The notes under the pieces were generated by a model that saw nothing but the letters and a program-made list of their open reading frames with translations, made no database searches and was not told the origin of the DNA. Source: Evansella sp041820985 (lineage in GTDB: Bacteria; Bacillota; Bacilli; Bacillales; Salisediminibacteriaceae). Taken from it: a stretch of DNA of 64,000 nucleotides. The stretch is taken from contig NZ_JBGUAU010000030.1 in the NCBI RefSeq assembly GCF_041820985.1, forward strand, positions 1-64,000. Direction: 5' to 3'. This document shows, one piece after another, positions 26,731 through 36,130 of the stretch. The first letter of the stretch is position 1. Every line of letters starts with the position of its first letter. Position numbers and translations under genes: made by a program.

Positions 26731-27557
26731 TGAACATTTATTTTTCCCCATGCCCGAACGATACCTTTGTTTTCCACGCAGCAGTAAATAAGTTGGTAGA
26801 GGCCCCTGATCTAGAGGTAACCTATGCCGACATTGATATAACAAATAATTTAGCTGTAAAACCTGATGCTCCTGAAATCATGAAAATATCATTTGCTGCT
26901 TTGCCTTATGTCTTAGATGACTATGCGTTAATTCCATGTGGAGGTGCTTTAGGAAGAGGTTGCGGTCCTCTTGTGTTAAGTAATCAAAGTACAAGCCCAG
27001 CAGATTTAAAAGGTAAACGGGTTGCCGTTCCTAGTGAGAAATCTACAGCTTACCTCCTATTCCGTTTATGGGCGGCTCAGCAAGTTCCCGGCGGAGTTGG
27101 CGAAATTGTTGTTATGCCATTTCATGAAATCATGCCAGCCGTTCGTGATGGGAAAATCGATGCGGGTCTCGTAATCCATGAAGCACGATTTACATATCAG
27201 GAATATGGACTATCTCTCGTTTCCGACCTTGGTAACTGGTGGGAGTCAGATACTGGTCTACCAATACCATTAGGTGCGATTATCGCTCGCCGCTCTTTGG
27301 ATCTTACTTCTATTGAAAACTGGGTTCGAGAATCTGTTCGATATGCCTGGAAAAATCCAGAAGAATCACAAAACTATGTAATGGAGCACGCCCAAGAAAT
27401 GTCTCCTGATGTAGCAAAGGCTCACATTGAACTGTATGTAAATGAGTTTACAGAAAACCTCGGAGACGACGGCTTCGCTGCAGTAGAGGCTTTATTAGGA
27501 AGAGCTGCTAAAGAAGGACTTGTACCTTCGTTTGATTTGAATAAATTGAGATACTAA
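26730..27557 (+). CDS. mqnD: 1,4-dihydroxy-6-naphthoate synthase MqnD
   Basis: Converts cyclic de-hypoxanthine futalosine to 1,4-dihydroxy-6-naphthoate; 275 aa with a periplasmic-binding-protein-like fold but no signal peptide. The family start MNIYFSPCPNDTFVFHA is intact. Also seen are PEIMKISFAALPYVLDDY, GCGPLV, KRVAVPSEKSTAYLL, DAGLVIHEARFTY and LPIPLGAII. TAGAGGAGGTATTATA before the ATG is a strong ribosome site inside mqnB. A longer frame starting at 26664 lies within mqnB and was rejected. Confidence 0.9.
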   Translation: MNIYFSPCPNDTFVFHAAVNKLVEAPDLEVTYADIDITNNLAVKPDAPEIMKISFAALPYVLDDYALIPCGGALGRGCGPLVLSNQSTSPADLKGKRVAVPSEKSTAYLLFRLWAAQQVPGGVGEIVVMPFHEIMPAVRDGKIDAGLVIHEARFTYQEYGLSLVSDLGNWWESDTGLPIPLGAIIARRSLDLTSIENWVRESVRYAWKNPEESQNYVMEHAQEMSPDVAKAHIELYVNEFTENLGDDGFAAVEALLGRAAKEGLVPSFDLNKLRY

Positions 27558-27563
27558 TGATCA

Positions 27564-27606
27564 AAGGTGGTCCTATTTTTACTGTGGGACTACTTTTTTT
27601 GTTTTT
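27564..27606 (+). terminator. Terminator after mqnBD
   Basis: AAAGGTGGTCC and GGGACTACTTTTTTT pair with two G-U steps, followed by an uninterrupted T run. Confidence 0.7.
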
Positions 27607-27629
27607 TTTAACGATTATTCCACATTACT

Positions 27630-27863
27630 GAGCGATCTGAACACTGTTTTGTGCCATCCTCGCGATTTCTGTGCGATCCAACCACTCTTTTGTGCGATCC
27701 TCGCGATTTCTGTGCGATCCAACCACTTTTTTGTGCGATCCTCGCGATTTCTGTGCGATCCAACCACGTTTCTGTGCGATCCTCGCGATTTCTGTGCGAT
27801 CCAACCACGTTTCTGTGCGATCCTCGCGATTTCTGTGCGATCCAACCACTTTTTTGTGCGATT
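27630..27863. repeat. 41-bp tandem repeat array
   Basis: About 5.7 copies of a 41-bp unit built of two half-units of 21 and 20 bp, each beginning with GTGCGATCC; the halves continue AACCAC(T/G)TT and TCGCGATTTC. Inner copies are almost identical and the first is diverged. Overlapping open frames on both strands (repeats of CAIQP or RTEIA) are artefacts of the period. It lies between mqnD and the nitrate operon. Confidence 0.9.
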
Positions 27864-27979
27864 TCATAAAGGGGTTAGCAAATTATCTTTTGCTATGTTC
27901 CAATCAAGCAACTTATGTGCTTCCACAGAAAACTATCTTCAATATATAATCACAAAATCTACGTCTGCTTAAAAAGCAC

Positions 27980-28064
27980 ACAATTTAATGTTCGGCTTGA
28001 ACTATTTAATGCTTGGCTTCCCTCTTTTTATGCTCGGATAGTCAACTTTAATGCTCGTCTTACA
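27980..28064. repeat. 21-22-bp imperfect tandem array
   Basis: Four units, consensus about ACTNTTTAATGCTCGGCTTNC, starting at 27980, 28001, 28023 and 28044. It is followed by an unusual C-rich tract (28069-28140). From 28141 to 28438 I see only the leader of the nitrate operon, with no certain promoter. Confidence 0.65.
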
Positions 28065-28438
28065 AAATACGGCAAATCCCACCCCCACCTTGCTCCCCTC
28101 TTTTGCCGCCTGACCCAGCCCCCTGCCATCTCCCCTCTGTCAAAAAAGTTTCCGTACTCGAAATATTGTCAGAAAAATATAAATTTTTTTACACAAATCA
28201 TTAACCGCTTACATCCTTATCAAGACAATCTTTCCCTCACTTAAACACCCGTCATGACAGCACCAACACTTGTTAGGTTTCCTTCCACATTTGCTGATTT
28301 CCTCTTTTTCCTATGCCATAATCACAGATAAGTTAGATAGCAAACAAGAACTACATTTACTCACTTTCCAAATTTATATATTTAACACCTATACAAATAA
28401 AGCTAAATAAATAAAAAAGAAATAAGGAGGAATCTTCT

Positions 28439-29956
28439 TTGAAAATTAGAGATATTTTTAAATTCAAAAATGAACAGATGAAAGTTCTTCATCTTACATG
28501 GATCGCATTTTTTATATCATTTTTCACATGGTTCAATATGGCTCCGTTAGCAACAACGATGCTAGAAACAAGCGATTGGCTTACAGGTGACCACATTGCG
28601 GCATTAGCAATTATTAACGTGGCTTTAACTATTCCAGCTCGAATTGTGATTGGTATGTTAATTGACCGCTTTGGACCTAGAGTTGTTTATTCTGGTCTAT
28701 TAGTACTTATGTCTATTCCTACGTTCATGTTTGCCTTTGGAGATTCATGGACTCAGTTAATGGTTTCGCGTCTTTTATTGAGTAGTATTGGTGCTAGTTT
28801 CGTAATTGGAATTCGCATGGTGGCTGAGTGGTTCCCTCCAAAAGATGTTGGCTTCGCGGAAGGAATTTATGGAGGCTGGGGTAACTTCGGATCGGCAGCT
28901 GGTGCAATGCTCCTTCCTTGGTTTGCCCTTACGATGTTTGGTGGAGAAAATGGCTGGCGTTTTGCTATTGCCTTTACAGGTGTCATTTGTATCATTTACG
29001 GAGTGATTTACTTCTTCTCTGTTAAAGACACTCCAGAGGGGAAGGCATTTGTTGTACCGAAAAAATCTGGTGCTATGGAAGTCAGTACATGGAAGGATAT
29101 GATCTCACTCATTTTATGGACACTTCCGTTAGGGGGAGCTTTAGGTGTTCTCGCATGGAGATTAGAAGGTATGGGATTCATCTCCTCCACCGTTCTTTAT
29201 ATTACCTACGCCGTGATAGGAACAGTGATGGTTTACCAAGTTTATAAAATATTAGAAGTAAACGTTCCTATTTTAAGAAAAGGAGTACCAAAGGACGATC
29301 AATATAACTTTAAAAATGTTGCAGCTTTAAATAGTACCTATTTTGCCAATTTCGGTGCAGAGCTGGCAATCGTCTCTATGTTACCGATGTTCTTCCAGCT
29401 TACATTCTCTCTTTCCGCAACATCCGCTGGTTTAATTGCTGCATCCTTTGCTTTTATCAATTTAATTGCAAGACCTCTTGGTGGGATTATGTCCGATCGT
29501 ATGGGCAATCGAAAAAAAGTAATGCTTATATATATGATTGGGATAACCATTGGTCTCCTCGGTATGGGCTTTATTGATTCAGGTTGGCCATTAATCCTAG
29601 CTGTAGCACTTACCATTCTAACATCTATATTCGTTCAAGGCTCTGAGGGTGCTACCTTCGCCATCATTCCAATGATTAAAAAACGAATTACTGGTCAGGT
29701 AGCCGGTATGGCTGGTGCTTATGGTAATGTTGGTTCCACCATTTATTTAACACTCTATACCTTTGTTACACCACAACAGTTTTTCTTCATCCTTGCTGGC
29801 GGAGCATTTGCAAGTTTTGTTATTTGTTACTTTTGGTTAGAGGAGCCAGAGAACTCCTTCGCTAATGATTACTATGAATCTTCAGTGGATAGAGCAAACG
29901 CAATAAAAGATACGGAAGTAGAATTCGAAGTGAAAAAGGTTGCTGTAAACAAGTGA
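28439..29956 (+). CDS. Nitrate/nitrite transporter, MFS NNP family
   Basis: Major facilitator of 505 aa with about 12-14 membrane helices. NNP-type signatures are present: RIVIGMLIDRFGPR after helix 2, GGWGNFGSAAGAML in helix 5, and the second-half RPLGGIMSDRMGNRKKV. It imports nitrate and/or exports nitrite and belongs with B. subtilis NasA and NarK, but is longer. The C-terminal 30 residues are charged and cytosolic. The start is TTG at 28439, after AAGGAGG. It is the first gene of the nitrate assimilation block. Confidence 0.87.
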   Translation: MKIRDIFKFKNEQMKVLHLTWIAFFISFFTWFNMAPLATTMLETSDWLTGDHIAALAIINVALTIPARIVIGMLIDRFGPRVVYSGLLVLMSIPTFMFAFGDSWTQLMVSRLLLSSIGASFVIGIRMVAEWFPPKDVGFAEGIYGGWGNFGSAAGAMLLPWFALTMFGGENGWRFAIAFTGVICIIYGVIYFFSVKDTPEGKAFVVPKKSGAMEVSTWKDMISLILWTLPLGGALGVLAWRLEGMGFISSTVLYITYAVIGTVMVYQVYKILEVNVPILRKGVPKDDQYNFKNVAALNSTYFANFGAELAIVSMLPMFFQLTFSLSATSAGLIAASFAFINLIARPLGGIMSDRMGNRKKVMLIYMIGITIGLLGMGFIDSGWPLILAVALTILTSIFVQGSEGATFAIIPMIKKRITGQVAGMAGAYGNVGSTIYLTLYTFVTPQQFFFILAGGAFASFVICYFWLEEPENSFANDYYESSVDRANAIKDTEVEFEVKKVAVNK

Positions 29957-30028
29957 TTTAATTACTGTTTTCTAAAAAATCTCTACAAACTTAATCATGA
30001 TTAAGTCTATAAACATGGAGGGGTATTA

Positions 30029-32455
30029 ATGACGAAAAGAAAACTAGTTCTTGTTGGTAATGGAATGGCTGGTATTCGATGCTTAGAAGAAATTTTAAAG
30101 GTGGATCCTGATCTTTTCGATATCACTGTATTTGGTTCGGAACCACATCCGAATTATAACAGAATCATGTTGTCTTCTGTCTTACAGGGAGACACAACGG
30201 TAGATGATATCGTACTTAACTCGTATGACTGGTACAAAGACAACAATATTACACTCTTTACTAGTGAAACAGTGGTCAAAATCGATAAAGAAAAGAAAAT
30301 AATTATAACAGACAAAGATCGTGCGGTGGAATATGATGACCTTATTTTAGCAACCGGTTCACATCCATTTATGCTTCCTCTGCCTGGTGCTGATAAAGAA
30401 GGAGTTATCGCTTTTCGGAATATTGAAGACTGTGAAGCAATGATAAGTGCCTCCAATAATTATAAGCGAGCAGTTGTTATTGGCGGTGGTTTACTAGGTC
30501 TTGAAGCTGCTAGAGGGCTGTTAAACCTCGGAATGGAAGTAGATGTAGTCCATATTTTAGATTATCTAATGGAACGCCAATTAGATCCTACAGCCTCTGC
30601 GATGCTACAGAAAGAGCTTGAGAATCAAGGAATGAATTTTTTAATGAACCACCAAACAGAAGCTATCCTTGGGAAAAATCGAGTGGAAAAGGTAGCTTTC
30701 AAAGGTGGGAAAGTAGTGAAGGCTGACCTTGTAGTTATGGCTGTCGGGATCAAACCAAACGTAGATGTTGCCAAGGCAAGTAACATTGATACGAACCGTG
30801 GAATTATTGTAAACGACTTTATGCAAACAAACTCCCCTAACATTTACGCAGTAGGCGAATGTGCAGAGCATCGTGAAATGGTGTATGGACTTGTGGCTCC
30901 GTTATACGAACAAGGGAAAGTTTTAGCTAAAAAGATTTGTGAAACAGATGCTGGTTCTGGATATCAAGGATCGGTTCTCTCTACCAAATTGAAGGTAAGT
31001 GGTGTAAATGTATTTTCCGCGGGAGAATTTAACGATAATCCTAATTACAAAGCCATTCGTGTACAAGACGAATTTAAGGGTGTTTATAAAAAAGTAGTTG
31101 TAAAAGACAATCGTATCGTTGGTGCTGTTCTATTTGGAGAAACATCCGAAGGTTCTCGTTTGCTAAGCATGATTAATAAACAAACAGACATTTCAGAAAT
31201 GGGCGAGGTTAGTATTCTTCAATCTCCAGATCAAGGTGCAACCAACCTTGTAGCAGATATGGATGATAGTGAAATCATTTGTGGGTGTAACGGTGTTTCT
31301 AAGGGTGATATTGTTACTGCAATTAAAGAAAACGGTCTTACTTCTGTTGGACAGATTCGGGATTGTACGAACGCTTCCCGGTCCTGTGGTACATGTAAAA
31401 ATCTAGTAGGCGATGTATTATCATGTACCCTTGGGGATGAGTTCGAAGCCGTAGAGGAAAAAGAAACAGTATGTGCTTGTACTGATTTAACTCATGAAGA
31501 GGTAGTTGCTGAAATACGGGAGAAAGGATTATCTCACACGAAAGAAGTTATGAACGTATTAGGTTGGAAATCAGAAGAAGGCTGCTCGAAATGTCGTCCA
31601 GCACTAAACTATTACCTTGGAATGGTAAGTCCAACTGACTACGAAGATGAGCGTGAATCTCGTTTTGTAAACGAACGGATGCATGCTAACATCCAAAACA
31701 ATGGAACCTACTCCGTTGTACCTAGAATGTATGGTGGGGTAACAAACTCGAAGGATCTACGTAAAATTGCAGACGTTGCAGATAAATACAACGTACCTCT
31801 TGTTAAAGTCACTGGTGGTCAGAGAATTGACCTTTTAGGAATTAAAAAGGAAGATTTACCAAGTGTTTGGAAAGACCTAGATATGCCTTCTGGATATGCT
31901 TATGGAAAGTCCATTCGAACAGTTAAAACATGCGTAGGAGAAAACTTCTGTCGATTTGGTACACAAGATTCTATTGGACTAGGAATTGAAATTGAGAAGA
32001 AATATGAACGATTGAATACTCCACATAAAGTAAAAATGGCCGTGTCTGCCTGTCCGAGAAACTGTGCCGAATCTAGTATTAAGGATGTTGGAATTATCGG
32101 TGTTGATGGTGCCTGGGAAATCTACGTTGGTGGAAATGGCGGAACTCAATTAAGAGAAGCAGAACTTCTCTGTAAAGTGAAAACAACGAGCGAAGTGTTA
32201 GACACGATTTCAGCATACCTGCAATACTATCGCGAAGATGCACGTTATTTAGAAAGAACCTCTCACTGGGTAGAACGCGTGGGGTTAGATCATATAAAAT
32301 CTGTCATTCTTGAAGACTCCCAAACGAGAAAACAGTTGATTGAGAGAATGGAAATTGCATTATCACCATTGAAAGATCCGTGGAAAGATATTATAGAAGA
32401 CGAAAAACACACAGAAGAACTATTCAAAAACAAAGCAGTGGAAGTAATTCAATAG
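30029..32455 (+). CDS. nasD: Nitrite reductase large subunit NasD
   Basis: Assimilatory NAD(P)H nitrite reductase large subunit, 808 aa. It reduces nitrite to ammonium in the cytosol. Domain order: FAD site LVGNGMAGIRCLEE at the N-terminus, NAD site VIGGGLLGLEAARGL near residue 150, then two BFD-like [2Fe-2S] segments (ICGCNGVSKGDIV with SCGTCK, then CACTDLTHEEVV with GCSKC). The ferredoxin-like half and the sirohaem/[4Fe-4S] motifs CVGENFC and CPRNC follow. GGAGGGG precedes ATG at 30029. Its small subunit is unusually far away because an R1 repeat lies between. Confidence 0.93.
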   Translation: MTKRKLVLVGNGMAGIRCLEEILKVDPDLFDITVFGSEPHPNYNRIMLSSVLQGDTTVDDIVLNSYDWYKDNNITLFTSETVVKIDKEKKIIITDKDRAVEYDDLILATGSHPFMLPLPGADKEGVIAFRNIEDCEAMISASNNYKRAVVIGGGLLGLEAARGLLNLGMEVDVVHILDYLMERQLDPTASAMLQKELENQGMNFLMNHQTEAILGKNRVEKVAFKGGKVVKADLVVMAVGIKPNVDVAKASNIDTNRGIIVNDFMQTNSPNIYAVGECAEHREMVYGLVAPLYEQGKVLAKKICETDAGSGYQGSVLSTKLKVSGVNVFSAGEFNDNPNYKAIRVQDEFKGVYKKVVVKDNRIVGAVLFGETSEGSRLLSMINKQTDISEMGEVSILQSPDQGATNLVADMDDSEIICGCNGVSKGDIVTAIKENGLTSVGQIRDCTNASRSCGTCKNLVGDVLSCTLGDEFEAVEEKETVCACTDLTHEEVVAEIREKGLSHTKEVMNVLGWKSEEGCSKCRPALNYYLGMVSPTDYEDERESRFVNERMHANIQNNGTYSVVPRMYGGVTNSKDLRKIADVADKYNVPLVKVTGGQRIDLLGIKKEDLPSVWKDLDMPSGYAYGKSIRTVKTCVGENFCRFGTQDSIGLGIEIEKKYERLNTPHKVKMAVSACPRNCAESSIKDVGIIGVDGAWEIYVGGNGGTQLREAELLCKVKTTSEVLDTISAYLQYYREDARYLERTSHWVERVGLDHIKSVILEDSQTRKQLIERMEIALSPLKDPWKDIIEDEKHTEELFKNKAVEVIQ

Positions 32456-32464
32456 AGAAATTGC

Positions 32465-32668
32465 ACATAAAGAATGAAAATACGTTATGAAGCATATTAG
32501 TACTCCTCACTTTATATCGAATGAGCGCAGGTCCACGAACTCCTGTGGGAAGCAGAGCAGAGGCTCGGTAACTCCCCACAGGAAAGGAGTGGACTGGAGC
32601 GAATGGAATACCAACCAACAATGTGAGTATTCCATATTAGTCTGATACACGTATTTTCAGGTAGACAA
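32465..32668 (+). repeat. R1 fold-back repeat within the nas operon
   Basis: The cleanest copy: GAATGAAAATACGTTATGAAGC, then CGAATGAGCG.AGGTCCACGAACTCCTGTGGGAAG, a short centre, CTCCCCACAGGAAAGGAGTGGACT.GAGCGAATGG, and TCTGATACACGTATTTTCAGG. The ends are inverted repeats. It begins about 10 bp after the nasD stop and separates nasD from nasE. Confidence 0.8.
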
Positions 32669-32735
32669 AACAAAATAGCTTAATATATCTTCCGCCAGTG
32701 GCAGAAGAATCACAGTTTACAAAGGGGCTGAAAAC

Positions 32736-33059
32736 ATGAGTAAAGTAGAAGAAAAACAAAAGATTCAAGTTGCTCATCTAAACGATCTTCCTCTTCAAGT
32801 TGGGAAAGAAGTTATCATCGGGGAACACGAAATAGCACTATTTCGATTATCAAACGGCAAGATTAAAGCAATTGAAAATCGATGTCCACATAAACAAGGT
32901 CCACTATCTCAAGGAATTGTGAGTGGCGAGTATGTTTTTTGTCCATTACATGATTGGAAAATTGATGTTACCTCAGGGGAAGTTCAAAAGCCTGATGATG
33001 GATGCGTAAAAACATACACAGTAGAAGTAATAAATGACATTGTATACGTCCTTATATAA
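32736..33059 (+). CDS. nasE: Nitrite reductase small subunit NasE
   Basis: Rieske-type small subunit of the assimilatory nitrite reductase, 107 aa. It carries the [2Fe-2S] ligands CPHKQGPL and CPLHDWKID, the usual C-x-H and C-x2-H boxes. It partners NasD. AAAGGGG before ATG at 32736 gives translation. It is followed closely by nasC. Confidence 0.92.
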   Translation: MSKVEEKQKIQVAHLNDLPLQVGKEVIIGEHEIALFRLSNGKIKAIENRCPHKQGPLSQGIVSGEYVFCPLHDWKIDVTSGEVQKPDDGCVKTYTVEVINDIVYVLI

Positions 33060-33095
33060 AGACAGCATCTATCACAGGAAAAGGTGTGAGATAAA

Positions 33096-35267
33096 TTGAG
33101 TGATTTTCTGAAACATTTCCGTTCCGAACAACTTGAAAAAAGTACAGAAAAAGTGATGTCAACGCAATGCCCTTATTGTAGTGTTCAATGCTCCATGGAA
33201 TTAACAGAAGAACGAATTATTACACGGAAACGTTTTAAAGCAAAACCAAATAAACTCGATCCAACTTCCCAAGGACGTTTATGCATGAAAGGGGTTAACG
33301 CTCACCAGCATGTCATCAACGGAGAACGTGTAACCCACCCTCTCCTAAAAATAGATGGAGAATTTGTGAGAGTACCTTGGGAGTTAGTTAATGAATACAT
33401 TGCAGCTCAATTTAATGAAATCCAAAGCGAATTTGGTAACGACGCAATCGGAGTATATGGTGGTGGCTCGTTAACGAATGAAGAAGCTTACCTTCTAGGG
33501 AAATTTGCTAGAGTGGCCTTAAAAACGAAGCATATCGATTATAATGGAAGATTTTGCATGAGTGCTGCTGCATCAGCTGGAAATGCTGCATTCGGAATAG
33601 ATCGTGGCTTAACCAACAGTTTAGAAGAAATCCCTGATGCAAAATGTATTATACTTGCAGGAACAAATATTGCAGATTGCCAACCTACGATCATGCCTTA
33701 TTTTCGAAAAGCGAAAAAGAACGGTGCCTTTATCATCGTAATCGATCCACGAGTCACAGGTACCTCTAAGTTAGCTGATTTACATTTGCAAGTAAAGCCA
33801 GGTATGGATTCATCTGTGGCAAACGGTATGTTGAAGGTAATCTATGAAAAGGGTTTAATTAACAAGGAGTTTATTGAAAACCGTACGAATGATTTTGAAA
33901 CGGTAAAACATGATTTGGATTCAATCGATCTAGAAAAAATGGCAGCTCTTTCTGGCGTGCCTGTTGATCAAATTACTCAAGCTGCTCTTGCCTACGGAAA
34001 AGCTGAAACAGGATTCATCTTTACAGCACGTGGTGTAGAACAACATGCAAATGGCTACGAAAATGTTCGTCAGTTTATTAACCTAGTTTTAGCTACAGGA
34101 AAAATAGGAAAATACGCTTGTGGCTATGGTGCGATTACAGGTCAAGGAAATGGTCAAGGTGGAAGAGAACATGGGCAAAAAGCAGATCAACTTCCTGGTT
34201 ATCGATCCATTGAAAACGATGAACATCGAAAGTATATCGCTGACGTATGGGGAGTGGAAGAAACCACCTTACCACGTAAAGGAGTTTCGGCTTACGAACT
34301 GATGGAAAAAGTGGATGAGGGAGAAATACAAGGAATGTTCATTATGGCTTCCAATCCCGTTGTATCTAATCCCAATGCTATTTTAGTAGAAAAGGCATTA
34401 CAAAAACTAAAATTCCTTGTTGTTGTTGATATGTTTATATCTGAAACTGCAAGATTAGCAGATTTAATCCTGCCTTCTTCTAGTTACCTTGAGGATGAAG
34501 GTACCATGACGAACTTAGAAGGCCGAGTTGTGTTACGCCAAGCTGAACGTCCAAAACCCGACGAAGCAAAACATGATTGGGAAATCTTACGTGACTTAGC
34601 TGGCACTCTTGGGTATCAATCCTACTTTTCATATGAATCTGCGGAAGATATTTTTAACGAACTTCGAATTGCAAGCAAAGGCGGAATTGCGGACTATTAC
34701 GGAATAACGTACAATCGTATAAGAGAACAAGGGATTTTTTGGCCCTGTCCAGACGAAAATCATCATGGTACCTCACGATTATTTGACGATACGTTTGTCC
34801 ACGGAGATGGGAAAGCATTGTTTTATCCACTCCAACGGGCTATAGTAGAGAAATCAAATGAAAGCTATCCACTTTCATTAACTACAGGAAGACTCATGGA
34901 GCACTATTTAACGGGAGTTCAAACAAGACGAAGTTCTGAACTACTAAAACGAGCAAAAGAACCGTTGTTAGAGGTTCACCCCGATACTGCCTTTCGGTAT
35001 AACATTCAAGATGGTGAATTAGTGGAGCTTCGTTCACCACAAGGAACCATGGTTATTCGAAGTAAGTTTACAGAAACTATTCGCAAAGATACAATCTTCG
35101 CTCCCTTTCATTGGGGAGACTCTCAATGTATTAATAGGGTGATAAAACCTTTGCTAGATCCTTTTTGCAAGATGCCTGCTTTTAAGGTATGTTCTGTTAC
35201 TATTTCACCGCTTATCGTCAAAAATCCACTCAAAAATAATGATCTTGTTCATGAAGCCGTAGATTGA
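33096..35267 (+). CDS. nasC: Assimilatory nitrate reductase catalytic subunit NasC
   Basis: Molybdopterin oxidoreductase of 723 aa that reduces nitrate to nitrite in the cytosol. The N-terminal [4Fe-4S] site is CPYCSVQCSMEL followed by GRLCMKG. The Mo-bis-MGD domains follow (YGGGSLTNEEAYLLGKF, GRFCMSAAASAGNAAFG, GYGAITGQGNGQGGREHG), and a C-terminal cofactor-binding domain has LTTGRLMEHYLTG. The start is TTG at 33096, after AAGGTGTGAG. B. subtilis also has the electron-transfer subunit NasB; no NasB gene is seen here. Confidence 0.9.
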   Translation: MSDFLKHFRSEQLEKSTEKVMSTQCPYCSVQCSMELTEERIITRKRFKAKPNKLDPTSQGRLCMKGVNAHQHVINGERVTHPLLKIDGEFVRVPWELVNEYIAAQFNEIQSEFGNDAIGVYGGGSLTNEEAYLLGKFARVALKTKHIDYNGRFCMSAAASAGNAAFGIDRGLTNSLEEIPDAKCIILAGTNIADCQPTIMPYFRKAKKNGAFIIVIDPRVTGTSKLADLHLQVKPGMDSSVANGMLKVIYEKGLINKEFIENRTNDFETVKHDLDSIDLEKMAALSGVPVDQITQAALAYGKAETGFIFTARGVEQHANGYENVRQFINLVLATGKIGKYACGYGAITGQGNGQGGREHGQKADQLPGYRSIENDEHRKYIADVWGVEETTLPRKGVSAYELMEKVDEGEIQGMFIMASNPVVSNPNAILVEKALQKLKFLVVVDMFISETARLADLILPSSSYLEDEGTMTNLEGRVVLRQAERPKPDEAKHDWEILRDLAGTLGYQSYFSYESAEDIFNELRIASKGGIADYYGITYNRIREQGIFWPCPDENHHGTSRLFDDTFVHGDGKALFYPLQRAIVEKSNESYPLSLTTGRLMEHYLTGVQTRRSSELLKRAKEPLLEVHPDTAFRYNIQDGELVELRSPQGTMVIRSKFTETIRKDTIFAPFHWGDSQCINRVIKPLLDPFCKMPAFKVCSVTISPLIVKNPLKNNDLVHEAVD

Positions 35268-35329
35268 CAATAAACGAAGTCTATCTACTTCACATAAACT
35301 AGTTCACATCCTGTAAGGGGGAAATTACA

Positions 35330-36112
35330 ATGAATACAGGGAAAGTATATCTTGTTGGTGCGGGTCCTGGTGATCCTGATTTAATTACTGTAAAAGGTGC
35401 AAATGCGATAAAGGCTGCCGATGTGATTGTATATGATCGACTAGTAAACAAAAAGTTACTAGATTATGCAAAACCATTAGTGAAATTGGTGTATTGCGGC
35501 AAGCTTCCTGACCGACATATTATTCCTCAAGAAGAGATTAATAAGATCTTAGTAAGCCACGCTCTACAAGGAAAAACCGTTGTCCGATTAAAAGGCGGAG
35601 ATCCTAGTATTTTTGGTAGAGTTGGGGAAGAAGCGGAGTTTTGTGTAGAAAATGGGATTTCCTTTGAAATTGTTCCAGGTATCACCTCTGGTATTGCAGC
35701 ATCTACTTACGCGGGTATTCCTTTAACTCATCGAGATTTCAGTTCTTCCTGTGCTTTTATTACAGGACATAAGCGCACAGATGAGGTTCGAAAAGATATC
35801 CAATGGGATAAACTTGCAACGTCCATAGATACCCTTGTATTTTATATGGGCGTTGGAAATATAGGAATGATACAAGAGCAATTGACAAAACATGGAAGAT
35901 CACCTAATACTCCAGTAGCATTAGTCCGTTGGGGCACAACAGAGGAACAAGAAACTTTAGTAGGAACATTACAAGACATTGTAAGAAAAGTGGAAGAGGC
36001 ACAGTTTCGCTCCCCTGCAATTATTGTGGTAGGTGAAGTGGTGAAATTACGTGACAAACTTGCATGGTTTCAAGAAAAGGGAGCGTCTATGGTAAAATTA
36101 GCTCATGCTTAA
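35330..36112 (+). CDS. cobA: Uroporphyrinogen-III C-methyltransferase
   Basis: SAM-dependent methyltransferase (SUMT, NasF/CobA type) of 260 aa that makes precorrin-2, the first step to sirohaem. Motifs: VYLVGAGPGDPDLITVKG at the N-terminus, VRLKGGDPSIFGR, FEIVPGITSGIAASTYAGIPLTHR and VFYMGVG. It is single-domain, without an HemD or CysG fusion. AAGGGGG before ATG at 35330. It starts the three-gene sirohaem set that supplies nitrite reductase. Confidence 0.93.
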   Translation: MNTGKVYLVGAGPGDPDLITVKGANAIKAADVIVYDRLVNKKLLDYAKPLVKLVYCGKLPDRHIIPQEEINKILVSHALQGKTVVRLKGGDPSIFGRVGEEAEFCVENGISFEIVPGITSGIAASTYAGIPLTHRDFSSSCAFITGHKRTDEVRKDIQWDKLATSIDTLVFYMGVGNIGMIQEQLTKHGRSPNTPVALVRWGTTEEQETLVGTLQDIVRKVEEAQFRSPAIIVVGEVVKLRDKLAWFQEKGASMVKLAHA

Positions 36113-36130
36113 GTACGGAAGGTGAAAACA

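Noticed and set aside
27630..27863. CRISPR array
   Set aside because: The half-units alternate between two fixed sequences; there are no unique spacers and no cas genes.
27608..27972. Six overlapping open frames on both strands with CAIQP/RTEIA-type repeats
   Set aside because: They arise from a 41-bp repeat with no stops; no ribosome sites, and the protein repeats differ in every frame.
28240..28438. TnrA or Fnr box before the nitrate operon
   Set aside because: No site matched TGTNA-N7-TNACA or TGTGA-N6-TCACA closely enough.
32424..32621. 65-codon minus-strand open frame between nasD and nasE
   Set aside because: It is the R1 element read backwards and shares LVGIPFAPVHSFPVG-like text with other copies.
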